From Chlamydiota bacterium (GTDB lineage Bacteria > Chlamydiota > Chlamydiia > Chlamydiales > Rhabdochlamydiaceae), in the NCBI GenBank assembly GCA_021772335.1, contig JAJFMD010000001.1, forward strand, positions 26,339-90,338: DNA of 64,000 nt. The letters are read 5' to 3'. Position numbers and translations under genes: made by a program. The first letter of the stretch is position 1; every line of letters begins with the position of its first letter. This document shows positions 47,266 to 56,205 of the stretch, piece by piece. The notes below the pieces were generated by a model that ran no database searches, had not been told where the DNA came from, and saw only the letters and a list, made by a program, of their open reading frames with translations.

Positions 47266-47751
47266 ATGACTGAAACGACATTAGATCCTCAAGTTTCTTC
47301 TAATGCTATTCCTTCTACAGCGGAATCTGTTTCAAAAAGCGAACCTGTTGCAAAGCCAACAGCTGAATATACTCAATCCACGCTTAGTGCTTGTGAAAAT
47401 CAGGAACCACCCTCTTTACCTAAACCTTCTCCATTTCAAGAACAAGTCAATCAGATTTTCAGCTCTTTAACCGTCCTTCTCTGTGGAGAACGCACAAAAC
47501 TTACGCAAACTTTATCACGTTTAAGCAGCACTACTGACAAGGATGAAATTTTAGAGCATTTAGAAGTCATAGGAAACAATGCAATGCAGGTTGATCTCTG
47601 GGTCAGAAGCATCCTTAAACAGATTGCTAATGCGATTAAAGAAACATCAGACTTAAGTCCTAGTGAAAAAGCTGATCTCATCAAAAAGTATGCAGGGAAA
47701 GAACAAAAGCCCGGTCTAATCGCTCACTTAAAAGAATATTTTTCCGAATAG
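47266..47751 (+). CDS. Hypothetical protein with low-complexity N-terminus
   Basis: The 161-residue acidic protein has a Ser/Thr/Pro/Glu-rich first ~65 residues (probably disordered) and a helical remainder (FQEQVNQIFSSLTVLLCGERTKLTQTLSRLSS... IKETSDLSPSEKADLIKKYAGKEQKPGLIAHLKEYFSE). It has no signal peptide or TM segment and I do not recognise a family. A gene of unknown function also stands between dnaG and mutS in Chlamydia, and the two may correspond, but this is positional inference only. A disordered N-terminus would also fit a secreted protein. Confidence 0.65.
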   Translation: MTETTLDPQVSSNAIPSTAESVSKSEPVAKPTAEYTQSTLSACENQEPPSLPKPSPFQEQVNQIFSSLTVLLCGERTKLTQTLSRLSSTTDKDEILEHLEVIGNNAMQVDLWVRSILKQIANAIKETSDLSPSEKADLIKKYAGKEQKPGLIAHLKEYFSE

Positions 47752-47837
47752 ATCTTATGCAAAGAGATACGCTCTTGCATTTTGCTGCATTTTCAGACAA
47801 AATCCCTTTCAGTAGATAATAAGGAGTTGCTTGCTTT

Positions 47838-50438
47838 ATGACGACTGATGTCAAAATCTCACCGATGATGGCGCAATGGCACGATTGCAAAACAAAAGCG
47901 AAGGACGCTGTTCTTCTCTTTCGACTCGGCGATTTTTATGAGTGTTTTTACGACGATGCTATCGTTCTTTCACGAGAACTCGATCTCACTTTAACCAAGC
48001 GCAATGAAATCCCCATGAGCGGTATTCCTCAACAGACGATTGAAGGATATATCGACAAACTAATCGCAAAAGGGCACAAAGTTGCCATTGCTGAACAGGT
48101 TGAAGATGCACGCCAAGTTAAGGGGCTCGTAAAACGAGAAATTGTTCGCATCATCACGCCTGGGACAATCATCAACTCAAATCTTTTAGCTGAAAAAGCA
48201 AACAACTACTTAGTCAGTTTAACTCAAATCAATGAATGTTTTGGTCTCGCTATTCTCGATCTCACAACGGGAGCTTTTCGCGTGATTGAGATCACATCGA
48301 TCAAAACCTTATTTGATGAACTGTGTCATCTGCATCCTTCAGAATTAATCGTTTCGGAAAAATGCCGCAAAAATAATGCCGATTTAGTTAAAGAGCTCAA
48401 ATCGCACTTTCCGTTTATTCTTAATGTTAAAGAAGAATGGCAGTTCGATCACCGCACTTGTCTCGATGCTCTACTGCGTCATTTTAGAGTTCATAGCCTC
48501 GATGGCTTTGGGCTGCAAGGAATGATCAGTGCAATTAATGCTGCTGGCGCACTACTTACTTATATTAGCGATGAATTGCACCTTTCGATTGACCATATTG
48601 ATAAAATTGAAAGAGAAAACCTCTCTCAATATATGGCTCTCGATAGCTCAACGCAACGTCACTTAGAACTCACAAGCTCGGATAACTCCAAGGCAACTCT
48701 ATTTCACTTGCTTGATCACACCTCAACACCTATGGGCGGCAGACTGCTCAAACAATGGATTACTCATCCACTGCTTTGCGTGCAAACTGTAAACGGGCGC
48801 TTAGATGCGACTGCTGAATTCATCGGTCAAAATGCCATAACAAGACAGATCACAGATCAACTAGAGCAAATACGGGACTTAGAGCGTTTAATTACTCGTG
48901 TTAGTACTGGATACGCGTCGCCGAAGGATTGTGTAGCATTGCGCCTTTCCCTAGAATGTATCCCTCAAATTTCGCTACTACTACAAGCTTTTCCCTCTGA
49001 ATTAATTTTACACACAAAAGAGAAGCTCGTCGATGTCATAGAAGTGCGCGAAAAAATCGCAACAGCACTCGTCGACGACCCCCCATATCGCCTTTCAGAT
49101 GGAGGCCTTTTCAAAAAAGGGTATTCCGATGAGCTCGATGAACTGATCACTTTTAAAACCGGCAGTAAAGAGTGGCTCGTGCGCTACCAAGAAAGCCTGC
49201 GTAGTGAAGTTGATATTAAAACGCTAAAAATTGGCTATACCAAAGCATTTGGTTATTATATCGAAGTGAGTCGCGCACAAAGCGAAAAAATGCCTCCAAA
49301 TTTTGAGCGCAAACAAACGCTTGTCAATGCTGAACGCTTCATTTCTCCTGAACTCAAGGACTATGAACACAAAGTGCTCACTGCTGAAGAGCGCATTAGT
49401 ATTTTAGAAGCAGCCCTTTTCCAAGAACTCAAAGAGTTTATCGCCAAAGAAACTCAAACCATTAAACAGATTGCGAATGCTATTGCCGTCATTGATTGCT
49501 TAACTTCGTTTGCTGAAGTGAGTGTGCACAGACGCTACACCCGTCCAATTGTCGATGAAAGCGATGTTTTTGAAGTTGAAGATGGCCGTCATCCAATCAT
49601 TGAAGCGAGTTTATCTGAGGATTTCATCCCTAATAATATCGAACTCGGCGGAGAAGATAAACGCTTACTCTTGATCACTGGGCCTAATATGGCTGGAAAA
49701 TCAACCTATTTACGCCAAGCTGCATTGATCGCAATTATGGCTCAAATTGGTTGTTACGTTCCCGCTAAAAGTGCTCATCTCGGTCTTATTGATAAAGTAT
49801 TTAGCCGCATTGGGGCAACAGACGATCTCACACGAGGCAAATCAACTTTTATGGTTGAGATGTCTGAGACAGCAAACATCCTTAATAATGCAACCGAACG
49901 CTCATTAATTATCCTCGATGAAATTGGGCGTGGCACAAGCACTTATGACGGCATCTCAATTGCTTGGGCTGTTGCTGACTATCTATTAACCAATCCAGAA
50001 AAACGCGCAAAAACACTTTTTGCAACTCATTACTACGAACTCACAGACCTTGAAAAAGAAATCCCAGGTGTTGTGAACTTTCATGTCGCTGTGCATGAAG
50101 CTGATGACGAGATTGTTTTCTTACGTAAAATTAACCGCGGAGCGACCGATAAAAGTTACGGTATCCACGTTGCACGCCTTGCTGGACTTCCGGCAAAAGC
50201 AATCAAACGTGCTCAAGAAATATTGCGCAGAATGGAAAATCTCCATGAAAAAAGCAAAGTGCATTTGAAAGAACCTCTCAAAAGGGAGCAACTTCTGCTT
50301 TTCTCCCCTCCCTCGCAGGATGAGCCTAAAGTCAATGCCCTACTCACGGACCTAAAACAACTCGATCTCGACAATATTACACCAATGCAGGCTCATCAAA
50401 AACTCTCAGAATATAAGCACCTACTTCCTGATGTTTGA
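47838..50438 (+). CDS. mutS: DNA mismatch repair protein MutS
   Basis: The 866-residue MutS has the mismatch-binding N-domain (SPMMAQWHDCKTKAKDAVLLFRLGDFYECFYDDA, with the Phe-x-Glu type GDFYE), the connector and lever/clamp domains, and the ATPase with Walker A ITGPNMAGKSTYLRQ, SRIGATDDLTRGKSTFMVEM and Walker B LIILDEIGRGTSTYDG. AAGGAG lies 11 bases before the ATG. uvrC overlaps its 3' end by eight bases, so the two repair genes form an operon. Confidence 0.97.
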   Translation: MTTDVKISPMMAQWHDCKTKAKDAVLLFRLGDFYECFYDDAIVLSRELDLTLTKRNEIPMSGIPQQTIEGYIDKLIAKGHKVAIAEQVEDARQVKGLVKREIVRIITPGTIINSNLLAEKANNYLVSLTQINECFGLAILDLTTGAFRVIEITSIKTLFDELCHLHPSELIVSEKCRKNNADLVKELKSHFPFILNVKEEWQFDHRTCLDALLRHFRVHSLDGFGLQGMISAINAAGALLTYISDELHLSIDHIDKIERENLSQYMALDSSTQRHLELTSSDNSKATLFHLLDHTSTPMGGRLLKQWITHPLLCVQTVNGRLDATAEFIGQNAITRQITDQLEQIRDLERLITRVSTGYASPKDCVALRLSLECIPQISLLLQAFPSELILHTKEKLVDVIEVREKIATALVDDPPYRLSDGGLFKKGYSDELDELITFKTGSKEWLVRYQESLRSEVDIKTLKIGYTKAFGYYIEVSRAQSEKMPPNFERKQTLVNAERFISPELKDYEHKVLTAEERISILEAALFQELKEFIAKETQTIKQIANAIAVIDCLTSFAEVSVHRRYTRPIVDESDVFEVEDGRHPIIEASLSEDFIPNNIELGGEDKRLLLITGPNMAGKSTYLRQAALIAIMAQIGCYVPAKSAHLGLIDKVFSRIGATDDLTRGKSTFMVEMSETANILNNATERSLIILDEIGRGTSTYDGISIAWAVADYLLTNPEKRAKTLFATHYYELTDLEKEIPGVVNFHVAVHEADDEIVFLRKINRGATDKSYGIHVARLAGLPAKAIKRAQEILRRMENLHEKSKVHLKEPLKREQLLLFSPPSQDEPKVNALLTDLKQLDLDNITPMQAHQKLSEYKHLLPDV

Positions 50439-52248
50439 CCTAGAGAGCTTTCCCACATCTGCTGGTGTCTATCTGATGAAAGATAAGCACGGTCACGTGC
50501 TTTATATCGGGAAAGCAAAAAATTTACGTACGAGGATTAAACAATATTTCGTTGAAGGGCGTGACACACGCGCCATGATCCCTTTCCTTATAGCAAAAAT
50601 TGTATCAATCGATACGATCGTCGTTCCCACAGAAAAGCAAGCACTGCTTCTAGAAAACAACCTGATCAAAGAGCACAAGCCACAATATAATATCTTACTC
50701 AAAGATGATAAAACCTTTATTAGCCTCATGATCAATCATAAACACAAATGGCCCATGATCCGCATCGTACGCTGCACAGGAAAACCAACCGAAAAGGGCC
50801 TGCATTTTGGTCCCTATCCCAGCGCTTATAGTGCACGTCAAGTCTTTGAGTTAATGACGCGTCTTTTCCCATTGCGACAATGCTCTGATCAAGAATTAAA
50901 AAGGCGATCACGACCCTGCATTCTCTATTCGATCAAACGATGCATTGCTCCTTGCGTCGATAAATGCACCAAACAGGAATATGACACCTATGTCGATAGC
51001 GCAATTAAATTCTTAAAAGGTCAGGATAAAGAGGTAATCAAAAATCTGCAGAAAAAAATGTTTGATGCTGCTGATAATGAAGCTTTTGAACAAGCTGCTA
51101 TATTGCGAGACATCATCGCTCAAGTTGAACAAATCACCCAAGCTAAACAACTGATCGCCCATCCCTCAGGTAAAGACATCGATATTTACGGCATCCACTC
51201 CGAAGCATCCACCTCCGTTCTTATCAAGTTGCTTGTTCGTGAAGGCAAACTCATCGGTTCTGAGCACTTCCCCTTCACCAATGTTCTTGAAAGCGATGAA
51301 GAATTGATCATCTCTTTTATCTTACAGCACTACAATACCGAGCGCTTTTTACCAAAAGAAATCCTTATTCCTCTTCCAATAGAAAGCATATCGATTTCCG
51401 AAATTCTCAAAGAAAGAACAAAACAAAATTGCCATCTTATTCATCCTCAAAAAGGAGAAAAGAAAAAACTCGTTCAACTTGCGAATGACAATGCTAAAGC
51501 AGCCTTTGAAAAAGAGCGTGATCAAAGAGAAAATATTGAAAAAACCCTGCTCGATATGCAAGAGAAACTCAAGCTCACCCGCTACCCGCGCACAATCCAA
51601 TGTTTTGATATCTCTAACATTTCAGGAACAGACACCGTCGGGGCAATGGTCTCCTACTGCGAAGGGAAAAAAGATAAACAGCACTATAGGCGCTTTCATA
51701 TTAAAGATATAAAGCCCGGTGATGACTATAAAGCAATGCATCAAGTGCTCTCACGCCAACTTCAACGCGCAAAAGAAGAAGAAAATCTTCCCGACTTAAT
51801 TATCGTTGATGGAGGTAAAGGACAACTAAATATTGCATTAGAAGTGCTCAGAGAACTCGATATCGCTTCCATTGATGTCATTGGTCTTGCCAAAGATCAG
51901 GCGCGCCACGATCGCGGCCTAACTAAAGAAAAAGTGTTTCTTCCTGAGCACTCAGAACCAATCATGCTCTCTTCACGTTCACAAATTCTTTTTCTTCTGC
52001 AAAAAATTCGTGATGAAGCGCACCGTTTTGCAATTACTTTCCATGAAAAAAAACGGAGTAAACGGACGATTACTAGCTCTCTTGAATCCGTTCCTGGCAT
52101 CGGTCCAGCAAAAAGAAAAAACCTACTCGCGTATTTTGGCAGCATTGCCAAAATCAAAACAGCCTCTGACCAAGAAATTCTCTCCGTCAAAGGCATATCA
52201 AAAAAAGATTTAAGCTCTCTAATAGCGTTCTTTAAGAAAAAGAGATAG
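50431..52248 (+). CDS. uvrC: Excinuclease ABC subunit C
   Basis: UvrC makes both incisions in nucleotide-excision repair. In 605 residues it shows the N-terminal GIY-YIG nuclease (AGVYLMKDKHGHVLYIGKAKNLRTRIKQYF), a Cys-containing region (CILYSIKRCIAPCVDKC), the UVR segment (AADNEAFEQAAILRDII), the C-terminal RNase H-like nuclease (IQCFDISNISGTDTVGAMV, LIIVDGGKGQLN) and paired HhH motifs (VPGIGPAKRKNLLAYFGS). It overlaps mutS and converges on the mer pair after 32 bases. Confidence 0.97.
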   Translation: MFDLESFPTSAGVYLMKDKHGHVLYIGKAKNLRTRIKQYFVEGRDTRAMIPFLIAKIVSIDTIVVPTEKQALLLENNLIKEHKPQYNILLKDDKTFISLMINHKHKWPMIRIVRCTGKPTEKGLHFGPYPSAYSARQVFELMTRLFPLRQCSDQELKRRSRPCILYSIKRCIAPCVDKCTKQEYDTYVDSAIKFLKGQDKEVIKNLQKKMFDAADNEAFEQAAILRDIIAQVEQITQAKQLIAHPSGKDIDIYGIHSEASTSVLIKLLVREGKLIGSEHFPFTNVLESDEELIISFILQHYNTERFLPKEILIPLPIESISISEILKERTKQNCHLIHPQKGEKKKLVQLANDNAKAAFEKERDQRENIEKTLLDMQEKLKLTRYPRTIQCFDISNISGTDTVGAMVSYCEGKKDKQHYRRFHIKDIKPGDDYKAMHQVLSRQLQRAKEEENLPDLIIVDGGKGQLNIALEVLRELDIASIDVIGLAKDQARHDRGLTKEKVFLPEHSEPIMLSSRSQILFLLQKIRDEAHRFAITFHEKKRSKRTITSSLESVPGIGPAKRKNLLAYFGSIAKIKTASDQEILSVKGISKKDLSSLIAFFKKKR

Positions 52249-52280
52249 TTCTATTTTTTTTTAGAAAAACAAGAGCATGC

Positions 52281-52646
52281 TTATCTTTTTTTAATTTGAA
52301 ATAGCAGATTCATCAAGCTAGCTATTACAAGAAATATTATTCCAATAATTACAAAAGTTTTATTAAAACGAATAGCTATAAAGAAAAAAATGATTATGGC
52401 GCTCAAAATGCCTATGATAAATGCCCAAGGACGCCTATGATCTTTCATTCCAAAAAACAATCCAAGCAGAGTAATGACTAAAAACAAAACTAATAATGGA
52501 ATGAGAATAGCATCATTAATTAGCCACCCCAAACCTACTGCAAAAACAAACGAAACTAGGGCAGGTATCCCAACACAGCATAGAGCAGAAAAGAGTGATC
52601 CGATTAATCCAACTTTATCAATATGTCTTTTCCAAAAATTTTTCAT
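52281..52646 (-). CDS. merC: MerC-type mercuric ion transport protein
   Basis: This 121-residue integral membrane protein has four hydrophobic segments. The first contains a vicinal Cys pair (LIGSLFSALCCVGIPALVSFVFAVGLG), the Hg(II)-binding hallmark of MerT/MerC carriers; LGWLINDAILIPLLVLFLVI and a basic loop follow. Four TM segments favour MerC over the three-TM MerT. It starts two bases after the merA stop and so is co-transcribed with it, delivering Hg(II) to the reductase in the known pathway. Its base composition looks A+T-richer than that of uvrC beside it. Confidence 0.78.
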   Translation of the reverse strand: MKNFWKRHIDKVGLIGSLFSALCCVGIPALVSFVFAVGLGWLINDAILIPLLVLFLVITLLGLFFGMKDHRRPWAFIIGILSAIIIFFFIAIRFNKTFVIIGIIFLVIASLMNLLFQIKKR

Positions 52647-52648
52647 CT

Positions 52649-54070
52649 TTATTTAAATCCTTCTGCACAACAGGACAATTTGCTAATATCTGTATTAAAA
52701 GAAAGAGCTACAATTTTTAGAGCTTCAGTAAAAGTTGGATATACAAAAGTAGTATCAATTAGTTCATCTATTGTCATTTTAGCTTTTATCGCTAAAGTTG
52801 CTGTATGAATGATTTCCGAAGCCTGTGAAGATAAAATTGAAACTCCTATTATTTTTCCTTTAGGCATTTCTATTACCATCTTGATAAGCCCTTTAGTATC
52901 ACGAACAGCAATGGATCTTGGCACATGCTCAAATAATATAGAGCTACTGCGACAAGACAGACCTTTTTCATTTGCTTCTGCTTCTGTAACGCCAACAACA
53001 GCTACCTGAGGATCTGTAAAAATAGCTCTCGGAATTAGATTATGATTTATTTTGCGATTTTCTTTAGCAAAAGCATTTTCTGCTACAGAGGTTCCGTCAT
53101 GTCCACCTACTGGTGTAGCCATTGGAGCTTTAATAACATCTCCTGCAGCCCAAATATGGGGAACGCTAGTCCGAAGATATTCATTTGTGAGAATATATCC
53201 TTTCTCATCTATATCAACGCCAATCCTATCTAAACCGAGATACTGGGTATTTGGCTCTCTTCCCGTAGAGATAAGCAAATGCGTTCCTTCAATTTTATTG
53301 GAAGAAGTATAAACATTTATTCCGTCAAAAGATTTTTCAACTTTTTTAATTTGAGAGTTTACCCGTATATCCATTCCTTCTTTTATCAAAAGATTTTGAA
53401 GCTCAATTCCAATTTCGGATTCATATTTTGGAAGTATATGGGCACTTCTTTCCAGAATAATTACATGACTTCCTAATCGCTGAAACATTTGCCCTAATTC
53501 TAATGCTATATAACCACCACCAATAATTATTAGCTTTTCAGGCAATTCTTTTAATTCTTGTGCTTCATTCATTGATAAAAGATCACTCGTCATATAAGGA
53601 GTTTCTTTCAATCCAGCTATAGCAGGTATTCGGGGTTTCGATCCTGTTGAAATCAAAATTTGATCTCCAGTGAAACGATTTCCTTCAATCTCAATAGTAT
53701 GAGAATCAACAAAAAAAGCATGGCCTGAAATGATTTCAATTTGCTTAGATTGATCAATAATACTTCTATATTTTTTCCTAGAAAGAAAATCTATTACTTC
53801 GTTTTTTTGATCAATCAACTCTTGGAAGTCAAGATGTTCTTGTCGTGTATGTATTCCAGGAAATCGACAGTGCGCAGCATTATGCCACATATGCGCTGCT
53901 TCTATTAAATTTTTGCTTGGAACACACCCTCGATTAAGACATGTTCCTCCCAATGTACGTTCTTCAGTAATCAATACTGTTTTTTTTTGTGCTGCAGCAC
54001 TAATTGCAGCAGCAAAAGCTGTTGATCCCGATCCTATAGTAATTAAATCAAAATGAGAATCACCTTTCAT
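52649..54070 (-). CDS. merA: Mercuric reductase
   Basis: MerA reduces Hg(II) to volatile Hg(0) with NADPH and FAD. The 473-residue flavoprotein disulfide reductase has the FAD motif TIGSGSTAFAAA, redox pair C44/C49 in GGTCLNRGCVPSKN, the NADPH motif IIIGGGYIALELG, WAAGDV, and, decisively, the C-terminal vicinal Cys pair C467/C468 in SKLSCCAEGFK found in MerA but not in lipoamide dehydrogenase or glutathione reductase. VYPTFTEAL carries a Tyr where glutathione reductases have His. The N-terminal HMA metal-binding domain is absent. No merR or mer operator is seen. It lies 47 bases after the Asp23-family gene on the same strand. Confidence 0.9.
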   Translation of the reverse strand: MKGDSHFDLITIGSGSTAFAAAISAAAQKKTVLITEERTLGGTCLNRGCVPSKNLIEAAHMWHNAAHCRFPGIHTRQEHLDFQELIDQKNEVIDFLSRKKYRSIIDQSKQIEIISGHAFFVDSHTIEIEGNRFTGDQILISTGSKPRIPAIAGLKETPYMTSDLLSMNEAQELKELPEKLIIIGGGYIALELGQMFQRLGSHVIILERSAHILPKYESEIGIELQNLLIKEGMDIRVNSQIKKVEKSFDGINVYTSSNKIEGTHLLISTGREPNTQYLGLDRIGVDIDEKGYILTNEYLRTSVPHIWAAGDVIKAPMATPVGGHDGTSVAENAFAKENRKINHNLIPRAIFTDPQVAVVGVTEAEANEKGLSCRSSSILFEHVPRSIAVRDTKGLIKMVIEMPKGKIIGVSILSSQASEIIHTATLAIKAKMTIDELIDTTFVYPTFTEALKIVALSFNTDISKLSCCAEGFK

Positions 54071-54117
54071 TTTGGAAATATCCCCTCTCTTAATGGTTCA
54101 CATTTTCCTATTTTTAA

Positions 54118-54591
54118 TTAATCCTCTAGAGAGGGCACTTCTTCTGCGATGATCTCTTCAAGTTGCTCTTCAAGCTGCTCTGATTGAGCTTGTGATTCCA
54201 CAGACTCTTTTGAAACGAGATTTTTGAAAATCACATGAACAGAGCTAACATGAATGCCAGTAAGGTTAGTCACCTCTTCGCTTACTTTACACTGAATCTC
54301 CTCACATTTTTCTGGAATCGATACGCCATAAATAACATTGATCTCAATGCGCAGCTTTACAGAACGATGTTTTGGATCTTGTTCGACATGTATCCCCTTA
54401 ATACGCTCGTGTGGATCACGTCCAAGTATGCTATCGAAAAGATTACCTTCAGGAAGAGTAATTCCCTCAATTTTTGCTAAGCATTCAAGGGCAATCGACT
54501 GATATACTTTGCTCTCGATATCACGAACAAATGTTGTCTCAGGAAGATCAAGTTCTTTGCTATCCATCTTTTTCAATTTATTATGTATCAT
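54118..54591 (-). CDS. Asp23/Gls24-family protein
   Basis: The 157-residue protein fits the Asp23/DUF322 family: FVRDIESKVYQSIALECLAKIEGITLP, then HRSVKLRIEINVIYGVSIPEKCEEIQCKVSEEVTNLTGIHVSSVHVIFKNL, with an acidic C-terminal tail. In Firmicutes these proteins associate with the membrane under envelope stress; the role in chlamydiae is unknown. AAGGGGG precedes ATG 54591. It leads into merA, so the mer genes might use its transcript. Confidence 0.82.
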   Translation of the reverse strand: MIHNKLKKMDSKELDLPETTFVRDIESKVYQSIALECLAKIEGITLPEGNLFDSILGRDPHERIKGIHVEQDPKHRSVKLRIEINVIYGVSIPEKCEEIQCKVSEEVTNLTGIHVSSVHVIFKNLVSKESVESQAQSEQLEEQLEEIIAEEVPSLED

Positions 54592-54741
54592 TGTCGCCCC
54601 CTTATGTTAACGGGTTAAATATAAAAATAATGTTAACCAAACCTATTTTAAACTCTCATTTTCCTGTCTTAGAAGAAAAAGAACAAGAAGAAATTTTCTA
54701 TATATGTTACAATTGATTTAAACAGATCCATAAAGGGGCAT

Positions 54742-55137
54742 ATGACAACAGGCTTACAACTAATAGCGTGCATGATTTTTTGGGTTATTCAAGCAAAACT
54801 TTGTGCAAACCTAGCTATAAAACGAGGTAGAGATACTTTTACTTGGAGCATTGCCGGACTAATGTTTGGTTTTTTTGCGCTGCTTCTTCTCTACTTTCTT
54901 CCCTCTGCAAAAACAGCAATTGTGAAAAAAAATCTTGAAAAGAGCCTATTGCCTCAAGACCCCACCCTAGTAGAAAAATTTTGGTATTATCTTGATAGCG
55001 AACATACCCAACAAGGCCCAGTGAGCTTTGAGGGTTTAAAAATTGCTTTATCTGAAGAAAAAATTAACCCTCAGTCCTATGTCTGGAATGAGGGCTTAGA
55101 TGACTGGAAACCTCTTAGCGAAGTCACTACTTTGTGA
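54742..55137 (+). CDS. Small membrane protein with C-terminal GYF_2 domain
   Basis: The 131-residue protein has two N-terminal hydrophobic segments (LQLIACMIFWVIQAKLCANL and TWSIAGLMFGFFALLLLYFLP) and a C-terminal GYF_2/DUF4339 domain: FWYYLDSEHTQQGPVSFEGLKIALSEEKINPQSYVWNEGLDDWKPLSEV. The W-Y-Y, Q-G-P and YVWNEGLDDWKPL pattern is the family signature, thought to bind proline-rich peptides. The target is unknown. AAAGGGG precedes the start. Its stop abuts the end of rpsN on the other strand. Confidence 0.85.
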   Translation: MTTGLQLIACMIFWVIQAKLCANLAIKRGRDTFTWSIAGLMFGFFALLLLYFLPSAKTAIVKKNLEKSLLPQDPTLVEKFWYYLDSEHTQQGPVSFEGLKIALSEEKINPQSYVWNEGLDDWKPLSEVTTL

Positions 55138-55443
55138 TTACCAGCTAGCTTTTGTGATGCCTGGGATCATGCCGCTATTTGCCATTTCGCGAAATCTGAT
55201 ACGAGAGAGCTTGAATTTACGTAGATAGCCTCTGCAACGACCAGTAACTGCGCAACGGTTGCGTAGGCGGACAGTTGAGGAATTTGGGGACATCTTATTA
55301 AGTTTTTCAATAGCAGCGAGCTTTTCATCTTCAGTTGATTCAAAGCTTTTAATAATTTTTTTAAGCTCTTGACGCTTTTGATACTTTAGATCAACCAAGC
55401 GCTGACGTCTTTTTTGTTTTTCAATCGAAGCAATTCTTGCCAT
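55138..55443 (-). CDS. rpsN: 30S ribosomal protein S14
   Basis: The 101-residue S14 carries [40 protein letters not shown], the zinc-independent long form's C-terminus. The N-terminus [24 protein letters not shown] is typical. rpmJ lies nine bases upstream, as in Chlamydia. Confidence 0.95.
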   Translation of the reverse strand: MARIASIEKQKRRQRLVDLKYQKRQELKKIIKSFESTEDEKLAAIEKLNKMSPNSSTVRLRNRCAVTGRCRGYLRKFKLSRIRFREMANSGMIPGITKASW

Positions 55444-55452
55444 ATTTCTCTC

Positions 55453-55590
55453 TTATTTTTTTCGGGCAGGCCCTTTTTGACGCTGCTTGCGGTTGGGATC
55501 TTGCTTATTAATGATATAAATACGACCGCGACGGCGGACGAGTTTGTCTCCTTTAGAAGGATCTGCTTTAACAGAAGCACGGACTTTCAT
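55453..55590 (-). CDS. rpmJ: 50S ribosomal protein L36
   Basis: This 45-residue protein starts [20 protein letters not shown] and continues [17 protein letters not shown]. The Cys/His zinc ligands of the short bacterial L36 are absent, so it is the C-minus (zinc-free) type, and it matches the L36 in front of rpsN in Chlamydia. The gene is too short for ordinary ORF filters and was found by reading the minus strand upstream of rpsN. Confidence 0.92.
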   Translation of the reverse strand: MKVRASVKADPSKGDKLVRRRGRIYIINKQDPNRKQRQKGPARKK

Positions 55591-55662
55591 CGGTTCCTCA
55601 CATAATAATTTTTAAGCGCTAGTTATACCTGAATAGAAGATTTCTCTTCAAGTGGTTTCTGC

Positions 55663-55691
55663 TTGATGCTTATCCAGTTTTCTAGTAAACT
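55663..55691 (+). promoter_or_regulatory. Putative rpmH promoter
   Basis: TTGATG (55663-55668), 17 bases, and TAAACT (55686-55691) lie 36 bases before the rpmH ATG in the region divergent from rpmJ. Both boxes are only partial matches to consensus. Confidence 0.4.
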
Positions 55692-55726
55692 TGCCTAAAA
55701 TTAAATTTGAATCGTGGAGACAACTC

Positions 55727-55864
55727 ATGAAACGTACATATCAACCGAGTAAAAGACGGCGACAAAAAGCATGCGGCTTTCGCAAGAGAATGAGCACAGT
55801 AGGTGGCAGACTGGTACTCAAAAGGCGCCGGCAAATCGGCCGCAAGCGCCTAACAACAGCTTAA
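55727..55864 (+). CDS. rpmH: 50S ribosomal protein L34
   Basis: The 45-residue L34 reads [21 protein letters not shown], then [20 protein letters not shown], the universal L34 sequence. GTGGAGA lies upstream of the ATG as RBS. The rnpA frame begins inside this gene. Confidence 0.96.
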   Translation: MKRTYQPSKRRRQKACGFRKRMSTVGGRLVLKRRRQIGRKRLTTA

Positions 55865-56205
55865 ATTTTTCATTTCCAAAGCAAGCACGTTTGCTATCGC
55901 GCCGTCACTTTTTAAGAGTGATGAGGTCTGGAACACGTATTGCTGGTAATTTGATTGTTATTGATTATCGCTTTGGCAAGGATTTTGTGCCTAAGCTAGG
56001 GATTACTGTGTCTAAACGGTATGGGAAAGCTTACCGCCGCAACCGCTTTAAAAGACTTGTTCGGGAAGCTTTCCGCCTAAGCTATAATCAATTTCCAGCT
56101 AACCTAGAAATCAACGTCCTTCCCCGCAACAAATGTGAACATGACAGCCTCACTGAGATCCAAGATGAGTTAATCTCAATGATTAAGCGCCTAATGGAAG
56201 AGTAA
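55771..56205 (+). CDS. rnpA: RNase P protein component, start inside rpmH
   Basis: RnpA is the protein subunit of RNase P, which matures tRNA 5' ends. The conserved core begins at [20 protein letters not shown] and includes [26 protein letters not shown], the RNR motif. No ATG, GTG or TTG lies between the rpmH stop and this core; the nearest TTG (55891) would cut into it. The only ATG is at 55771, 44 bases into rpmH, giving 144 residues with a ~32-residue extension and a 94-base out-of-frame overlap. The RBS before it is weak. pcrA starts immediately after its stop. Confidence 0.82.
   Translation: MRLSQENEHSRWQTGTQKAPANRPQAPNNSLNFSFPKQARLLSRRHFLRVMRSGTRIAGNLIVIDYRFGKDFVPKLGITVSKRYGKAYRRNRFKRLVREAFRLSYNQFPANLEINVLPRNKCEHDSLTEIQDELISMIKRLMEE

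Noticed and set aside
52649..54070. merA as dihydrolipoamide dehydrogenase
   Set aside because: The C-terminal SCCAE pair and the adjacent CC-containing transporter favour mercuric reductase.
54070..54591. A merR-like regulator for the mer pair
   Set aside because: The upstream gene matches Asp23/Gls24, not MerR; there is no helix-turn-helix and no mer-type operator dyad.
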